From: Styela clava
Taxonomy: Eukaryota > Chordata > Ascidiacea > Stolidobranchia > Styelidae
Direction of reading: 5' to 3'
Assembly: GCF_964204865.1 (NCBI RefSeq)
Contig: NC_135252.1
Location: 10,065,383-10,129,382, forward strand
DNA: 64,000 nucleotides
A program made the position numbers and the translations under genes. The notes under the pieces were generated by a model. It saw nothing but the letters and a program-made list of their open reading frames with translations. It ran no database searches and had not been told where the DNA came from. This document shows positions 22,991 through 37,300 of this stretch, in pieces. The first letter of the stretch is position 1. Each line of letters begins with the position of its first letter.

Positions 22991-25311
22991 TTTTGTTAAA
23001 AACAATTATTTCATAACTACATGGTTTAGTTTTGCATACATAGTAACATTGAATCTCCTTACAATGTCAGAAATTCAATTTTAGTAGAATAAATGGTAGT
23101 TTATTTCGCTAACACAAGCCAAGATCCATCGACAGTATCTAGCCACTTTCTATTGCGCTCTTCAAACTACATTTGCGTTGCCGCGCGCATTTCGTTTTCC
23201 TAGTTTAAGCTTAGGGACTTGGGAAATATTTTATTAGTTGAATTGGATTGGAATATTTGACCTTGTCTTTCACTCCGAACAAGGAACAAGGCCATGTAAA
23301 ACCATCCACTGGTATCTAAAGATGTGTAACGTGTTTTCTTTTGGAAGAACCGCAACCTTTCAGAGCTGCATTGATTTTGGCAAAATTAATATATCCTTGT
23401 GGAGATAGAAGGTATGCGTATGCGAAACCGAGATGTGCACCTGTTATGCCAACATAGTTGAGTCAAACGTTTTGAATACTAGTACATCACACACATTTTC
23501 CTGTGTGCTCCGGTTGTACGTAGTAACGCGCACATTTTTGCGCATATGCATCAAATTCCACTTGATTATTGAGCTATAGGTTTTTGACGAGTTTTTGTGT
23601 ATGATTCCATTCCATAGAATTTGTATGCTGTTCTAAAGAATATTAGTTTCAGCTTTTTCATTCATTCAAACCGCGTGTTGAAAGTAAGTTTTGTAATATT
23701 GCGTGTTGGTTTCCAACATCCTTAAATCGGTGATGCCAGTAAATCTTTAATACAAAAAGATCAGTAACATCTGCAATAAAAACAGCAGTACCCACTCAAA
23801 TGACAGCTGGGGGATGGATACTCTTAGTATCTGATCCATCGCGTGCCTCTTACAGTCTTACCAGTTTACATAAGTGCCAATTGGTATCTGCGCTCAGCCT
23901 GAGAAAAAAAGTTTCGGACTGCAGTTGGCGTGACGAAATGTTTTTAAAGTTATATTCTACAATAAGATTATTTGATTGCATACTACTGAAAGTTCCGCCT
24001 CATATGTCTTTTCCCATTGCATTTCTTTACTGATATTCGATAATATGACGCTCATCTGACATAGTTCTTAAAGTGTGTAGATGGGTATAATCTTTTCCAC
24101 GCTGTTCAGATGGGAATGCGCGAATATATATAAGAATTGCTAATATTGGTTTGCAATGCGATGAAATTCCATCTTGGCATTTCTGCTTCTCGCAATTGCT
24201 GCGTATACTTATCGGGGAAGTTCTGTGGCGTGGTTATCAAATGAGAAAAAAAACATGGGAGTATTTTTTCTACTTCTACTCTACTACTATCAAACCTTGA
24301 CATTTTGTGAAACCTTTTTTCATGCAACCTTTTTTTAAAACATCCCCAACAACCACAATTAATTCTGTTATTAAACTTCCGAAACAAACACATAAAATCA
24401 TCAACAGATGCATATCACCAAGTAGATATTGCTGAATTGATCTTTAATTTACCATTTTTCGTTTTCATTTTTCAATTCTTTTTGGTAAACCTGTTATCTA
24501 TCGTAAATACAGCACATTTGACAATGTTGTAGTGTGACTTTTTTGGCCTCACATTTTTGATATTTGTAGTTAGAGCTCTTGGGGCTCTGTCAAACAAAGT
24601 TACATACAAAATATTGGTTGTAAATTGCAAAACATGATCATGTTGTTGGAATAACTTGGCATTTTACCACCCGTATATCATTCATTGTTGAGAATATTAA
24701 TAAAGTCATAAAATTTAAAAATCCGTTTTCATGAAATTTTTGTTGTAGCTGAATTCCAGGGACAGCATGACAACAGGCAAGAGAAGCATGGTCGCCTTTT
24801 TTAGCTTATGACAGGGTTTCTTAATAGGGGACCCCGTCCTCCTTGGAGGCCGCTGATCGGTTATCTGGGAGCACGAACAAACAGATGGAAATGCGAATAT
24901 ATAATAACATATACATAATAATATAATGTTTTTATATAGAAGAGAAGAAGTAAAAGTGTTGAGAGTCTTTGGTAGTTTGAAAAGCATTGGCATGGAACAT
25001 AAGAATGAACTACATTCTTTCCCAGGGATATACTATAAAATGTAGCAATTTTTTTCATTCTTGTTCTTGTGATATCATTATCTTTCACTGCGTCGTCGTG
25101 ATCATCCCGCTGCATAACAATTCTCGCTAACAAATAATTGACTGTTCTCCACCGGGTGTATATCCACTTGAACCACTGGCGACTGCATTACCAGGCTTGT
25201 ATTGTTAATTACAACAAAAACGAGTATTTTGAAATAGTACTCTTTATTTTACGCGTATGTTTCGACAGTATTTTCATATACTGTATATGGGTCGCGACCC
25301 AAAGCTGGGCT

Positions 25312-25649
25312 CAACAAATACCTAAAAGTTATTGATTTTATTTCCTAGTAAATTTGGTGCTTGCGTAGTTTGTTCACCAAGATTGCGCACAACCTGAACA
25401 TAGTATTGTAACAGGTTATGGTTCAGAATGTGCGTCATTATGATGCACAGGTTTGACGAAAAACACTAATACAAATATCTCAATAAATACCTAAAAGTTA
25501 TTGATTTTATTTCCTAGTAAATTTGGTGCTTGCGTTGTATGTGCACCAAGATTGCGCACAACCAGAACATAGTATTGCAACAGGTTATGGTTCAGGTTGT
25601 GCGTCATTATGATGCACAGGTTTGACGAAATACACTGTTACAAATATCG
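25312..25649. repeat. Two tandem copies of a 169-bp unit
   Basis: 25312-25480 and 25481-25649 are near-identical direct copies. Each contains an internal hairpin-forming part: CACCAAGATTGCGCACAACC, then GGTTCAGGTTGTGCGTCATTATG-like sequence on the other side. The hairpin is related to the ACCAAGATG-type foldback elements. Confidence 0.85.
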
Positions 25650-26475
25650 AGCCGTAAAAAAAATTGCTCAAGGCCGCAAACTCCCCACCCATGTAGAAAT
25701 GATGGGCAATGACCCCAAGATGAATAATCACAGATAAAAAAAACTTTATGTCTGAAATCAAACTTGGGCCAAAAAGGTCCCCTTATCTGCCGGACTAAAA
25801 CTCTATTTAGAGAATACAATTATTCATGTTCTTTTAATTACCAAAAAATCAAAAATGCATGGAAGTAAAAAAGAACTGTCTGTCTCACGGCAACATAAAA
25901 TGATTTTAAAAATATCTAATATGAGTAAGGATGCCAAGTATGAGTACTTACAAGTATTCGATTCTTATCCGATTCCTAAATTTTCGATTCCGAATCTCGA
26001 TTCCTCGACATATTACCGAAAAAATATACCCACCCAAGCAATACCATATGAAATCAAGCAAGACAGCGATGTTCAAATTCTGGACGGACAAGAAGGCCGA
26101 AACTAAGTAGTATGGGTATCCAATCTGCCACATGAGACAAAACCGCACAAAAAAAAACGAATCCCTCAGAACCCACAGAGATTTTTAAAATAAATAAACG
26201 TTAAAGCCTACTAGCGATATTTATAATATATATATTATATATAGTGAAGTTTGCGGTGTCGTAGCAACTCAACATAGCAGTGAAGCAGTTTATACATATA
26301 TATATATATATGAAGAAATTGCCACAAAACGTTACACATTGTTTGCAATCCAATTTTCAAACTCAAGAATCGATTCCGGTGCATCGGAATCGATTCTAGT
26401 CGATTCCGCGAAGAATCGATTCTGTAATCGAATCCGGACTCGATTCCGCCATCCCTAAATATGAGCACACATTAT

Positions 26476-26660
26476 GAGTCATTGCACTAGCGGCGGCAGA
26501 GAGTAACAATTCCCGATGCATTATGAAAAATTCCTAGTCCATGCAACTGATAGATCTTGTGTGTTTCAGATTTTTTTTTGGCATCGCTCGATCGCTCTTT
26601 GTTGAGTAGATTTCGAAAAAAAAAGACAATCTTGGTGGATGAAACGAATACTTGAACAAT
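26476..26660 (+). pseudogene. Aquaporin pseudogene, part 2 (end of intron 5 and exon 6)
   Basis: It matches 21280-21505 of the intact gene: the GGCAGAGAGTAA region, the acceptor context CTTGTGTGTTTCAG, then exon 6 with CTCGATCGCTCTTTG and the ending GAATACTTGAAC. Relative to the real exon 6 there is a one-base gain after the acceptor and a deletion in the basic tail. The tail frame itself stays open to the conserved stop. With the upstream exons missing it cannot encode a channel. Confidence 0.8.
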
Positions 26661-29600
26661 ATATATCCAAACGAGAGTATTAATCTCTATAAAGTCAACA
26701 AGAGAGCTATATGGATATGGATATGTAGCGCCACCCATAGCCCACCACAAAAAACGAATCCCATACAGCTCACCGGAATATTTGAAATAAATAAAAGTAA
26801 TAGCCTTCCAGCGCAAAATCTAATCATTGAGCACTGAAAATTTCAAAGCGATTGGTCCGGTAATCAAAGAGAAAAGCGATTTTTTTTCTGTGACAAAGAA
26901 CAAGAACACCAATAAGAAGAAGAGTGCCAGCATAAAATGCAAAACGATCGTTATGTTCACTAACTGACTAACGTGTCCAATAGTATAGTGGCAATGTTTT
27001 TATGCAATGGGAATCATAAGATTTGTTATTAAAATTATATTGATTTATAGTATGACAAAATAGAATCATGTATCATATTTTATATAAATTATTTTTTCTA
27101 TTTCCCTCCCTTTATTCTACCTATGAAATATAGATGATAGAATAGAAGTATTAATTCTTTACGCTAAATGACGCTGAAGAGACACATTTTGTATCAAATC
27201 GCAATGTGACTTTCTGAAGAGGAATTGCTTCTGATTATGATAAATAAAGCGAATTATATTCACATACATATATTTTAAATGATGACGACCGCGAAGAACT
27301 GAGCATCTTATGTTTTTAAATAATACGTCGTAATCAAGAATAACAATAACTGAGTTTTTGAGAGATTTTTGTTCTAATCGTTATGTCACGCCCCGAGCGC
27401 TAGAGCTCTTCGTACAAGATAAAGCATGTTAAAACTTTCAACCTATCGGGTCTTGGGGATTGTGGTAGTGAGTTCGGAATGAATTTCCCTTCTCTGCAAA
27501 TGTGATGTCGCTAACTCGCAATATACTACGTTTTCGACGCTTTAACGAAATTTGTCTCGGGGCAAATGTGTGAAAAATGAAAATCTTATCACTGTATAAA
27601 GTGCGTTTAATAAACGGCAAATATTAACTTATGAAACGACCTCTACTTGGATATAGGCCAAATAAAAACTTATGTTATGCGATAGTACATTTTAACACGT
27701 GATACTTTCATATATAGTATTCACTGGAAGAGATAATTTAATATATGAATTAGGAACCATGTTTAGTTATCGAGGTTTCCGATATCACACTCTAGTTTTT
27801 TAATCAATGTTACTATTGCAGAATAGAGGCTGGGCTGAGAAGAAAACAAACTTCATGTAATAATTTGGAAAACAAATAATTGAAAGTTTGGAGAAGCGAT
27901 GTGCATAATACATTGCATCTCACCACACATCAGTGGCCTGTTAAATGAAAATTACTCTTTCGGCGTACATAAATATTTAATTAAGCACTCCAGAATGGCA
28001 CTTACATTTGAAATAGTAAACGTGCAAAACGTCTATTTCACTCGTCACATCAGCAATTATGATTGCAAATATGGCATCTTTCCGTCTTGATGGATATTTA
28101 ACGTTAATTGCTTGTCCATAATGGACACATGTCGAGTTGACATTCGCGTGCTTTATGTTACAAAAGTTCATCGAGAACTGTTTTTGTAAACAAATAACAT
28201 GTTTCCTTCTAAAAGTTCAATAATGGAATAGTACATCCTAATGCATGTTGATGTTTAAAGCCGGGAATGATGAAGTAATCCCGAGGCATGATCCGATTTA
28301 AAATATCTTAGGATGTATGTCGACGCTTTAATGTACATTATTCAGTAGCAGAAAGTTTGCAAACTACTTTCGTTTGCATACATAATGTACATAATATATT
28401 TTAACATAACAGAGTGAAATCGGGAACACAGGGTCATTATCATGCAGGGCAAAGCGTAATTTTTGAATGATTTTTTCAGATGATACATGAATACGCATAA
28501 AAAATTTAGGTTTATTTATGTGTAATCACTTTAAAAGTTTAACAACTAAAATTAAAAGTAATAATTTTAATCAACCGTATAACAAAACAATGCAGTTGCG
28601 CAGATCGGTCTATCTTGTCAAGAAAAAGGCCCTGTTTCAAATCGATGTGGTTTCGTATGTTAAAAATTACCAAAAAATTCTATGGAAAAAACAACGGAAT
28701 TTTTTCGTTCTTCAAACTACCAAACAAAGTATAAACGAGTATTTGGATATCACGAAGACGATCATCTGATAGAGAAAAGCGACCGGTAGACTTAAAAAAA
28801 AATTCGGCACAAACAATCTATTCTATAGTTAGAATAAATCAAACGATCTTTCGGAAATTGTTGTTATTTCACAAGACTGAGCTATCTTGACCTCTACGAG
28901 AACTTGAACGTTGATTTTCGACGTATACATACAAACTTTTTAAAGACGAATACATCAAACTTTAATTAAGCGTTAATATTTATAGTTGCGCCATGCATCT
29001 TCCATCGAAGCCTTCTCAAACAACGGATGCGTTGGGTTTAATCATAAGTAGCTTACTGGATTATGGTAAGTAGGAAACGAAATAGTGCAAAAACCAAACC
29101 TGAGCGTTTATTTACCAGCAATTATCCGGATAACAACTGTAGCAGCATCAAACATTCCGAGGGTATGGCAAAGCAATAGGAATCTCTACGGATGGCGGCG
29201 AACACCTGTTTCAATCGGGTAGGTGGAAATGAAAAGTAAACAATTACTATGTTTGTCTTTCCATTATTTCAGCTTCTGATTATTCTCCTGGCTGAGGTAT
29301 CAACACAAGCGTGTTTAATAAGGTTTTCAACCGTAAAGTTGATGCTGATGTATGTGGTACATTGGTCACATTTAACCCTGCGCGCGATTGAGAATGATAT
29401 GTTTAACCAAGGCATAGTACAAAATTGGTGTTTTCACCTTTTTGATGAGGTTAAAAAGGCCGAAGTTTAAATATTGAATGCACTTAAATTAAATGAAGCC
29501 ACTTTGACTCGAAAACTGTTGGAACGTGAACCATTTCTCTTTTCCATCGTTATGAAAACCAGATGTATCAATTGACAAAAAATTTTCATCGGGCATTACC

Positions 29601-32600
29601 ACTAAATTAATCAATGTTTGCCCCAACTTTACGCTCACGCACGCGGAATAATGATCAACAGCACTCCTATAGACACCAGGGCGAAAGTACACGTGCCATT
29701 TTTCTATGTTTTCGACCCAAATAGCGTTTAATGGATTTTTATTAGCTTTAGCCCAAATAGTTGGTACTAACTTCTCAACCGTATCAGTCATAAAAAGGAC
29801 AAAATTCATGACATTTCACGCTATTAGGGGTTTATTTGTGGTGACGTGCTAACTCTTTTTCATAATTCAGTGAATTTAGCAATCGCCTTATTTATTTGAA
29901 ACGTAATTATTCAACAGCAGAAAGGGTTAGGTTATGTCCAAGTGTAATACTACACAAAAAGTGATAAAGATTTCAAAAATCAGGAATTTTTTATAACAAT
30001 GAATGGGAAATTAGTCAAATTGCTCAGGTATAGGGATTGTTGGCTGACTTTCCGATGGTATGGCACGGAATCGCTTAAAATTACTTAAAAATCTATCAAC
30101 TCGAGAAGAATATCTACCGCAACCTTTTCGATAATGGCAATCTAGTTCTAGTATAAAAACCCACATTGCATTGATAACAATGCTTCAATGCTGCTATTTC
30201 AAAATCTCCAACTTTTTAAATTTCAATAATTTGTTTAATTACATAACAGACGCCACCCAGACAAACAAAGTCTAAGCCAAATCATTGTATTCATTTGATT
30301 ACATATAAATATTTACATCTTATGATTAGCAGTTGTAAAAAAAAATAAAAGGTTAGTGGCGACTCATTTCGGAAGCATATTGTGATAAGCTTCAAATAGC
30401 TTATTGTTTTACATCATACCTTACCCTTATTTGTGTCTATCGCTATATGACTAATCGAGTAATGTAACTCAATTTTCTATCCGACTTGAAAAGAACCCCT
30501 ACCTATTTTTCGAAGGGTACAAGATGAAAACAATAGAAAAAAAATACAAGACATTTTTGTAATATTCCATTGGTTCTTGCATAAAAATTCCAAATATTCA
30601 TAGGCATTTCTAAATAAAAAATATGCTTCGATTTGTGTGCATTTTCTACCCATAAACACACGATTCAAGTTTGGTGCATGAATATCCACTTTAGTTTGGA
30701 TACGTATGAGAGCTTGATAACTTTAAAAACAAAAATTCCAAGCAATGCAGGCGAGGATTTTCTATTGGTGATTATGAATGAGTTACGGATATTAAATTGC
30801 GGAGAACATTAAATTTTACACGTTTCATATTTAATGCTCTATTTCTATTTGATTGCTTTGCGAGAGATATTTCATTAAGAAACGCCGCTATTTTTATATA
30901 CTCCCATTTGTAATTTACATCACTTTTATTTCTCGTCACACCTTGTGAATAAATCATCCGCCCAAATCATACTTCACCGTGTCGAATATATTACAACTCG
31001 TAAATGACAATTAAGGGGCGGTTACGCCCGTAATCACCACGCCGAAAACGTCGTCTGTCGGTCGCGACGCGCGTATATTAGATTATGACCATTCAAGTAA
31101 CCTTTAATGATATCATTAGCGACATCAAAACATGAGATGAACGTAATTAGTAAAAACTTTGCGTAAATATAACGTAATTACGTATATTGTTTACAAATTC
31201 TTTACAACTTCTCATAAACGGCTATACATTTAACAAAAAGTAGGGAAAGTAAATGTACACGAGTACTTTAAAATTTAAAACCTTACTGGTAATGAATATT
31301 GTTTGATGGTCCTGGCTCCAAGAATAAGGTCGTATAAAGTACAAATACGTCTTTCGACAATAATCACATAAATATCGTGTAAATTGGTTACTAAAGTTAC
31401 GTTGTGGCGCATTACGGACTTATTTTTATCTCAAATTCGGACGCACAGCCATTTTTCTTACTCGTTTGCCCGTGAAGTACGATCGTAAATATGGTACGAT
31501 GCATCAAATAGGAACGTACTAACAGCGACAATGTCTATTGATCAAACTCTAAATGTAATATATATATCAATTTAACCTTCGATTTGGGAAATATACCGAC
31601 AAATTTTTGTCACTGACTAGTGACTATTTATTTATCGCAACTGAAATACATATACAGTAGGCGTAGGCAATGGGGTCCAAAGGAAGTTCATCTATATTAG
31701 AAACGTACTTTATTCATATCTCATTTAAATAGTTGGAATAAGGATTATTGTTGGATTACAGCTACAGGCAACTCTGGTTATATTGCGTAATGTGGCGAAA
31801 CCAGTAACGTAGTTGTCAAACATATTTTGAAATACTTATACCAGTCAAGGCTTATAAATTCTAAAAACTTTCAAAAATCTTCAAACTTTCAAGATTTCTG
31901 TTAAGGGGTTTTACTGGTGCGATAATCAAGGAATTACAAATTGTTGTTGCGCAAAGAGAATATGATAACCGTGGGGACAGAACCAACATATCGCTGTACG
32001 TTGTCGATAAAACAAAATACCAAAATATATGGTAATGGGGCAAAAAGTCATTTGTTTATATGCAGTTAAATCGTTTAAATTTTCGAAATGCTTCATATTT
32101 TCCATTCAAGCCTAATTGTTAATATTACAAGGATTGTCTCCTAATTATCGTTTTAGACGCACGATTGACGCTATTCTATATTTCTTTAATAATGGAGTGA
32201 GAGATCACCTGCATGTCTAACGAGAGAAGAAAAGCGCGCAAAGGTATTACATATTTTATCTCTTGAAAAGTCATATTAAGTGACATCGAGAGATAGACGG
32301 CAGTGAAAAACGGCGAATATGACTGACCGGTGATAGTCAATTTGTTTCGCCAATTTCGAGTATAATATTCCACCCTTTCACTTTTGACGAGTATTCTACA
32401 CCTGATAGTGAAGAACTCCAGAAGGGTAATATTGAGTTGGATAGAGGCCGATAGAAGTATTTTCCCGAAGTGTATGTTAGCAATTGAAAGATGTAACAAC
32501 TTCCTCTAGAAATTTGTGGGTTTATTGCCTCAGATAACTTTTGTTACGATACTGACTTCATAGATTCGTTTAAAAAGTCAAACATTCAGAAGAAAGAGCA

Positions 32601-32703
32601 AAGAAAGGTGAGGATTTATTTAAAATAACGAATTTCAAATATCAATTTTGTTTTACATAATGTATTAAAATTATTGGTATACTAGAATATAAAAAACTTG
32701 TTT
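26661..32703. other. Gene-poor region upstream of the homeobox gene
   Basis: Several short frames (e.g. 28518-28769 +, 29489-29809 -, 32176-32499 -) show no family motif, and I do not call them genes. 26741-26830 resembles 26146-26222 and, inverted, about 5330-5410, so a dispersed repeat is present. A CpG-rich stretch (about 31015-31078) stands out from the AT-rich background. Cis-regulatory sequence for the homeobox gene is likely but not shown. Confidence 0.45.
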
Positions 32704-34342
32704 ATGAATATGGGGCATCCAGATGATCATCATGTAACCGGCGTAGAAGAAACGTCCTGGGTTGGCATGAAAGTAGCAGATCGTGGCGAATACAGTAACA
32801 AGAACCACCAGACACGACATATTTCATCCAACGATATTTCTGCAAGAAATTCAAACTTTTTGCCCGAACACGAAGAATCAGATCGGCAAATGGGGCCTCG
32901 TCAACACAATGGCTTTCCTTTCATCCCAGTGCCATCGGGAAATGGAATTTCACTCAAAGGACTTGGGGAAAATGGACGAGGTGACGAAGTACATGCTGCT
33001 CCCTATTCCCGATTAGGAGGTGCTTCCATGATACCGAATTTTCTGACTGGTAACCGTGAAATTAACCCAACTTATCGTGGTAGCAGTTTCGATCCAAAGC
33101 ATCAATATGCCTTCGTTGCTCCAACCAAAGAAAATTCTGATTCTTCGCCAAGAAGCCATTCTACAGACATCGAAAACGAAGAAATAGATGTCGAATCCAG
33201 TGATAACCCATCTTCACCATCTCCGAGTAACGAGAATATCGATGTAACAACAACGTGCGAAGTTCCTGCTATGTACCGAAAATCAAGTGATTCTAACATG
33301 ACATTCCCCACGCCGATGGAAAGAGATGAACGGGAATGTACAACGAAGATCAGCGGAGCAAAGCAACTTGATTTCCGCAATAGCGATGTAATGTCTCCGA
33401 CTCGAACAGGTACGTAAAACAAATATGGCGATTGTTGATAGTTAGATATTTATACCATGCTATTTATGGTGAAGATTCATAAACCTAAACTCTGAGGGGC
33501 ATGCAATTCGTACAGTATCTCCTATAGATCTAACCATGCACAATTTTGGTTAAAACTTAGTTGATTTAATTTTATAGCATACTTGTATGTTAGACGTCAG
33601 TCCAAACTGATAAGTCAATTACAGATCACCGCAACTTAAAGTCAATGGCTTTAGTATTTCTTAACAGTCAAATACCAATCGAAAACAATTTGAATCTAAT
33701 TGGTAAATTGTGTCTAGATTAAAATGTCCTTAACAAGCACACAATTACTTTAAAGCGATAACATCACTATAATTGTAAAGATTGTTCTTGACTGAACATT
33801 CAAATGCAAATTACTTAAAATATACTTATTCGCACATTATTTGCCAAGATTTTGGACTGAATGGCTTCAACACTTTATTAATAATCTTAGATTGTCGGTG
33901 GGTAAGTATAGTCGAAATAAATAATGGGAATGCTTCGCACTAATCCGAAACTTTCCGAATGTTGCCACATCACACACAATACACAACAACAGTTTGTATA
34001 TGCCAACAATTTATTTTAATTGAGAAGATTAGCCTTAAATAAAATTATTAGCATCTTGAAAAGCAACAAAATATTTAATCATCACTGAAGTTTTTGTTTA
34101 CTAAAGACGACGAAATCTGCAAAAATTGGTTAAATGACATTTTTCAATTCGAATCCGATGTATTCCCAATGGAACTATATTTACTGGGATGTAATGAACT
34201 TAAATCTGGATGTATCTCTTAGCACCCCTTATGAAAAAAACATTCCGGCAAATATTCATTCTGCATTAATTTTTGAAAAAAAAAAAAAAAATTGTAATAT
34301 CCAAACAAAGAATTTGGGTGACCAAAAATATAGCAGATGCTA

Positions 34343-34373
<31 letters not shown>

Positions 34374-37300
34374 GGGGATATGTGTAAATGACATGTATTT
34401 TAATAGAATTTGTACACGGTCTAACTCTAGGATAAAACTCAATTTTGAAAATTAAAGCTAAAAAATTTAAATATTTTGCGCTTTCGATGATTCTCTGAAA
34501 CAAATTAAATTAATCACAACCACTAAAATTCGCCTAACCATATAAATATGTGTATAACATTCTGAATATGTTCTGCAACAATGCAATAGTTATGTAAGGT
34601 CTAGATCAGTGGTTCCCAAACTTTTCACTACCGTTACCCCAAAATCGATTTACCAAAAGCTCAATTACCCCTTTCTGCGTTATCAAGCGATTGAACCTAG
34701 GAAAAGTGGACGACAGACATTTTAAATCGGTGTCAATCACCAGCTTGTTTCAATATTTTGTTTTAATGGTCATAATTTTTAAGACATTGAACGAATGGAT
34801 TACCCCCTGTAAATTGTCAAATTACCCCTTTAGGGGTAATTACCCCTAGTTTGGGAACCACTGGTCTAGATAAAACACATGAAAATTTTCGAGTGAAAAC
34901 AATTTCACATTAAACTAATAGACGGTTGCAAACGGAAACAACAAATACTACAAAAGTGGAAAATCATAAATTTTGAGTTACAGGGAAAAAAAGAACATAA
35001 ATGGAACTATCCGTACTCCGTATATCAAAGTTATAAAGATTTTGATAAGGCCGTTGGTTTCATGTATCGCTATTTGAAAGAGCGGTTACATATGGGCGCG
35101 CCGTGCGAGATTACTTTGATTTATGTGGGAATACATTACTTGTACACAAAGTATTTACAAACAATTACGTTTTGTAAACAATGGCGGATTATTTTTTGAA
35201 CCTACAATAAACAAGCTAAAACTTTGAATAGGGCCATAAAGCTATTAAACAAGTTCATTACCTCCATATTTGTTGCAAATTGTAAGAATTTATAATACAG
35301 AATAGATTATCACAGATATCAATGTTGAGATTTTTCAAGTTAAAGTTATCACTATCTTACTTACTAATTCTGTCTCCTATTACTTGAATATCATTGATAC
35401 CAAATGTTTAACCACTGAACAGGTATAATGATAATGATATATTTGAAACGATAATTGAAAGACCAGAATTTATTGATATTTATTTAGAACCTATGCCTAA
35501 CTTTAAAAGCTTGGTCTGATATATAATTTCAAAGCGAAAAATTGTTGAAAAATGTCAATTCATGTTTTGAAAGTGTAAAAGTATTGCCTCATGTAGTTGA
35601 AAGACTTCCCTGAATGTTTAATCGCGTTGTTGTTACTGGAATTGGACAATATTAGCAACTAAGAATCGTCGATGCTCGAAAACATCAAACCTCAAAATTG
35701 TCTATTTTTAATGATAAAATAAGTGTGGCATGAAAATATTTTCATTTTGTTCGACAGAAAAATATCCGTTTCTCTGCATTGAAAAATAATATCGGTAATT
35801 TTTGATTATATATCAAAATAATTCACTCTCGTTTTTTTCTCAAAACTGAGTATTCACATAGCTCTGTACACTGAAAAAAGCTAGTGAGATGATTTCTGTA
35901 ATTTAGTCTGATTTAAAAACGCAAGTTTGACTCATTTTATTTTTTTCGAATTTGAATAGAATATTTCCAATTGATAATATCAATTATACAGCGAAAATGA
36001 ATTTCCTTTGAACGCATAAAAATTTGGGCATTAAGGAACGCTCTCTATGTTTATTTTATTAATATAACAAAATTGTGTTCATCTCAGAAATTAATGAACT
36101 ATTTATTACCATGCTTGAAATTTCAAAATTCTTTGGTTTTGATATAACAACCTATCCAATATATTATACATCACATCAGCTATATTTATGTATTTTATAA
36201 AATGAACAAAACACCGGTCTTTTCGAGAATATCAATATTCAAAGTGAAACTAAATCATTGAGTTTGCAGTTGAGACGAGCAAGTGATAATAATTTATTGC
36301 AAAAGTACTGCTAAAAATACCACGAACATTCTAGTAAACAGTTATATTTATGATGATTTGATCGAAGAACATGACACTTTAGTAATACAAAAAATACTAT
36401 AAGATGTGAAATAAAATGTATATGGAAAACAGCGTAGGTATGAATTTTTAATTACTTTTTTAAAGGCTTAAAAACGTTAGCGATGTAGCAAACCAAATCG
36501 CCGTATGTGATATGTCGATAGTGGAGTTCTTCCACACGTCTCATATATTCGCTAACCTGAAAAATGCTATTAGTATTCCGTAAAATAGGCACTTTCCGAT
36601 TGATATATTTATTTATAAACCAATTGATTATAAAACTTAATTCGACAAAGAGTAAGGGGTGAAATGGTTTTGCATCAATATAATATATAGTAAAAGCCAA
36701 ATATGCACAATGATATTCAAAACGCTAGGATTGGATTTCAATGTCACGGGTTTGGAAAATCATTTATTCGTCAGTGTGTATAGGCCATCATCGAAACTTT
36801 CAATTGCTACCTTCGAGTGAGTGGCAACGCTAATTAATTAGCGGTTATGAATTGAGCAAAACGAAGATGCCTTAATGAAACAATCGCTAATTAAGGAAAA
36901 TTTCGTTGATATTTAGCTGTAATTGGCATTCTTGGCAAATAATTGCGGTTGCACAGTCGTCTGTTGGCGACATATCAACGTGGACATCGCGATTCTGCAG
37001 ACGCCGGTGAATAGTTTTCCAACATGATTCTTGTACCACTCCGAACTATAAATGAATAAATATCATTTGCAAATGAAGCTCAAAAATTGGACTCTGTGCA
37101 CTCGTGATGCTGGTTCCACCCTCTACACCTCTGACGTGCGGGTGTGGGCTAGACATACAATTTAAAAAATAGCTCGCTTTGTTGGCAAAGAGAACCGTTA
37201 ATTATATACTTACTAATAAGTTTTGTGGATCATTATCACCACAACCTTCCATGCTATTTTATGAAGTGGGAATTGATTTCTGAAAAACGATGACAAAGCG

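Larger units (their letters stand above)
22546..26475. other. Insertion-rich stretch splitting the aquaporin pseudogene
   Basis: This separates the two homologous pieces of the pseudogene and corresponds to intron 5 of the intact copy, so most of it was probably inserted. It holds a short foldback element, a 169-bp tandem duplication, runs rich in GAATCGATTCCG (about 25960-26010 and 26365-26450) and (TA)n tracts. No gene recognised; the small ORFs look accidental. Confidence 0.45.

Noticed and set aside
29489-29809. 106-codon minus-strand frame with protein-like look
   Set aside because: No recognised motif, no splice partners or neighbours in support; the length is expected by chance in this composition.
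34134-34503. Poly-glycine and poly-proline ORFs
   Set aside because: They are translations of the G run in both directions.
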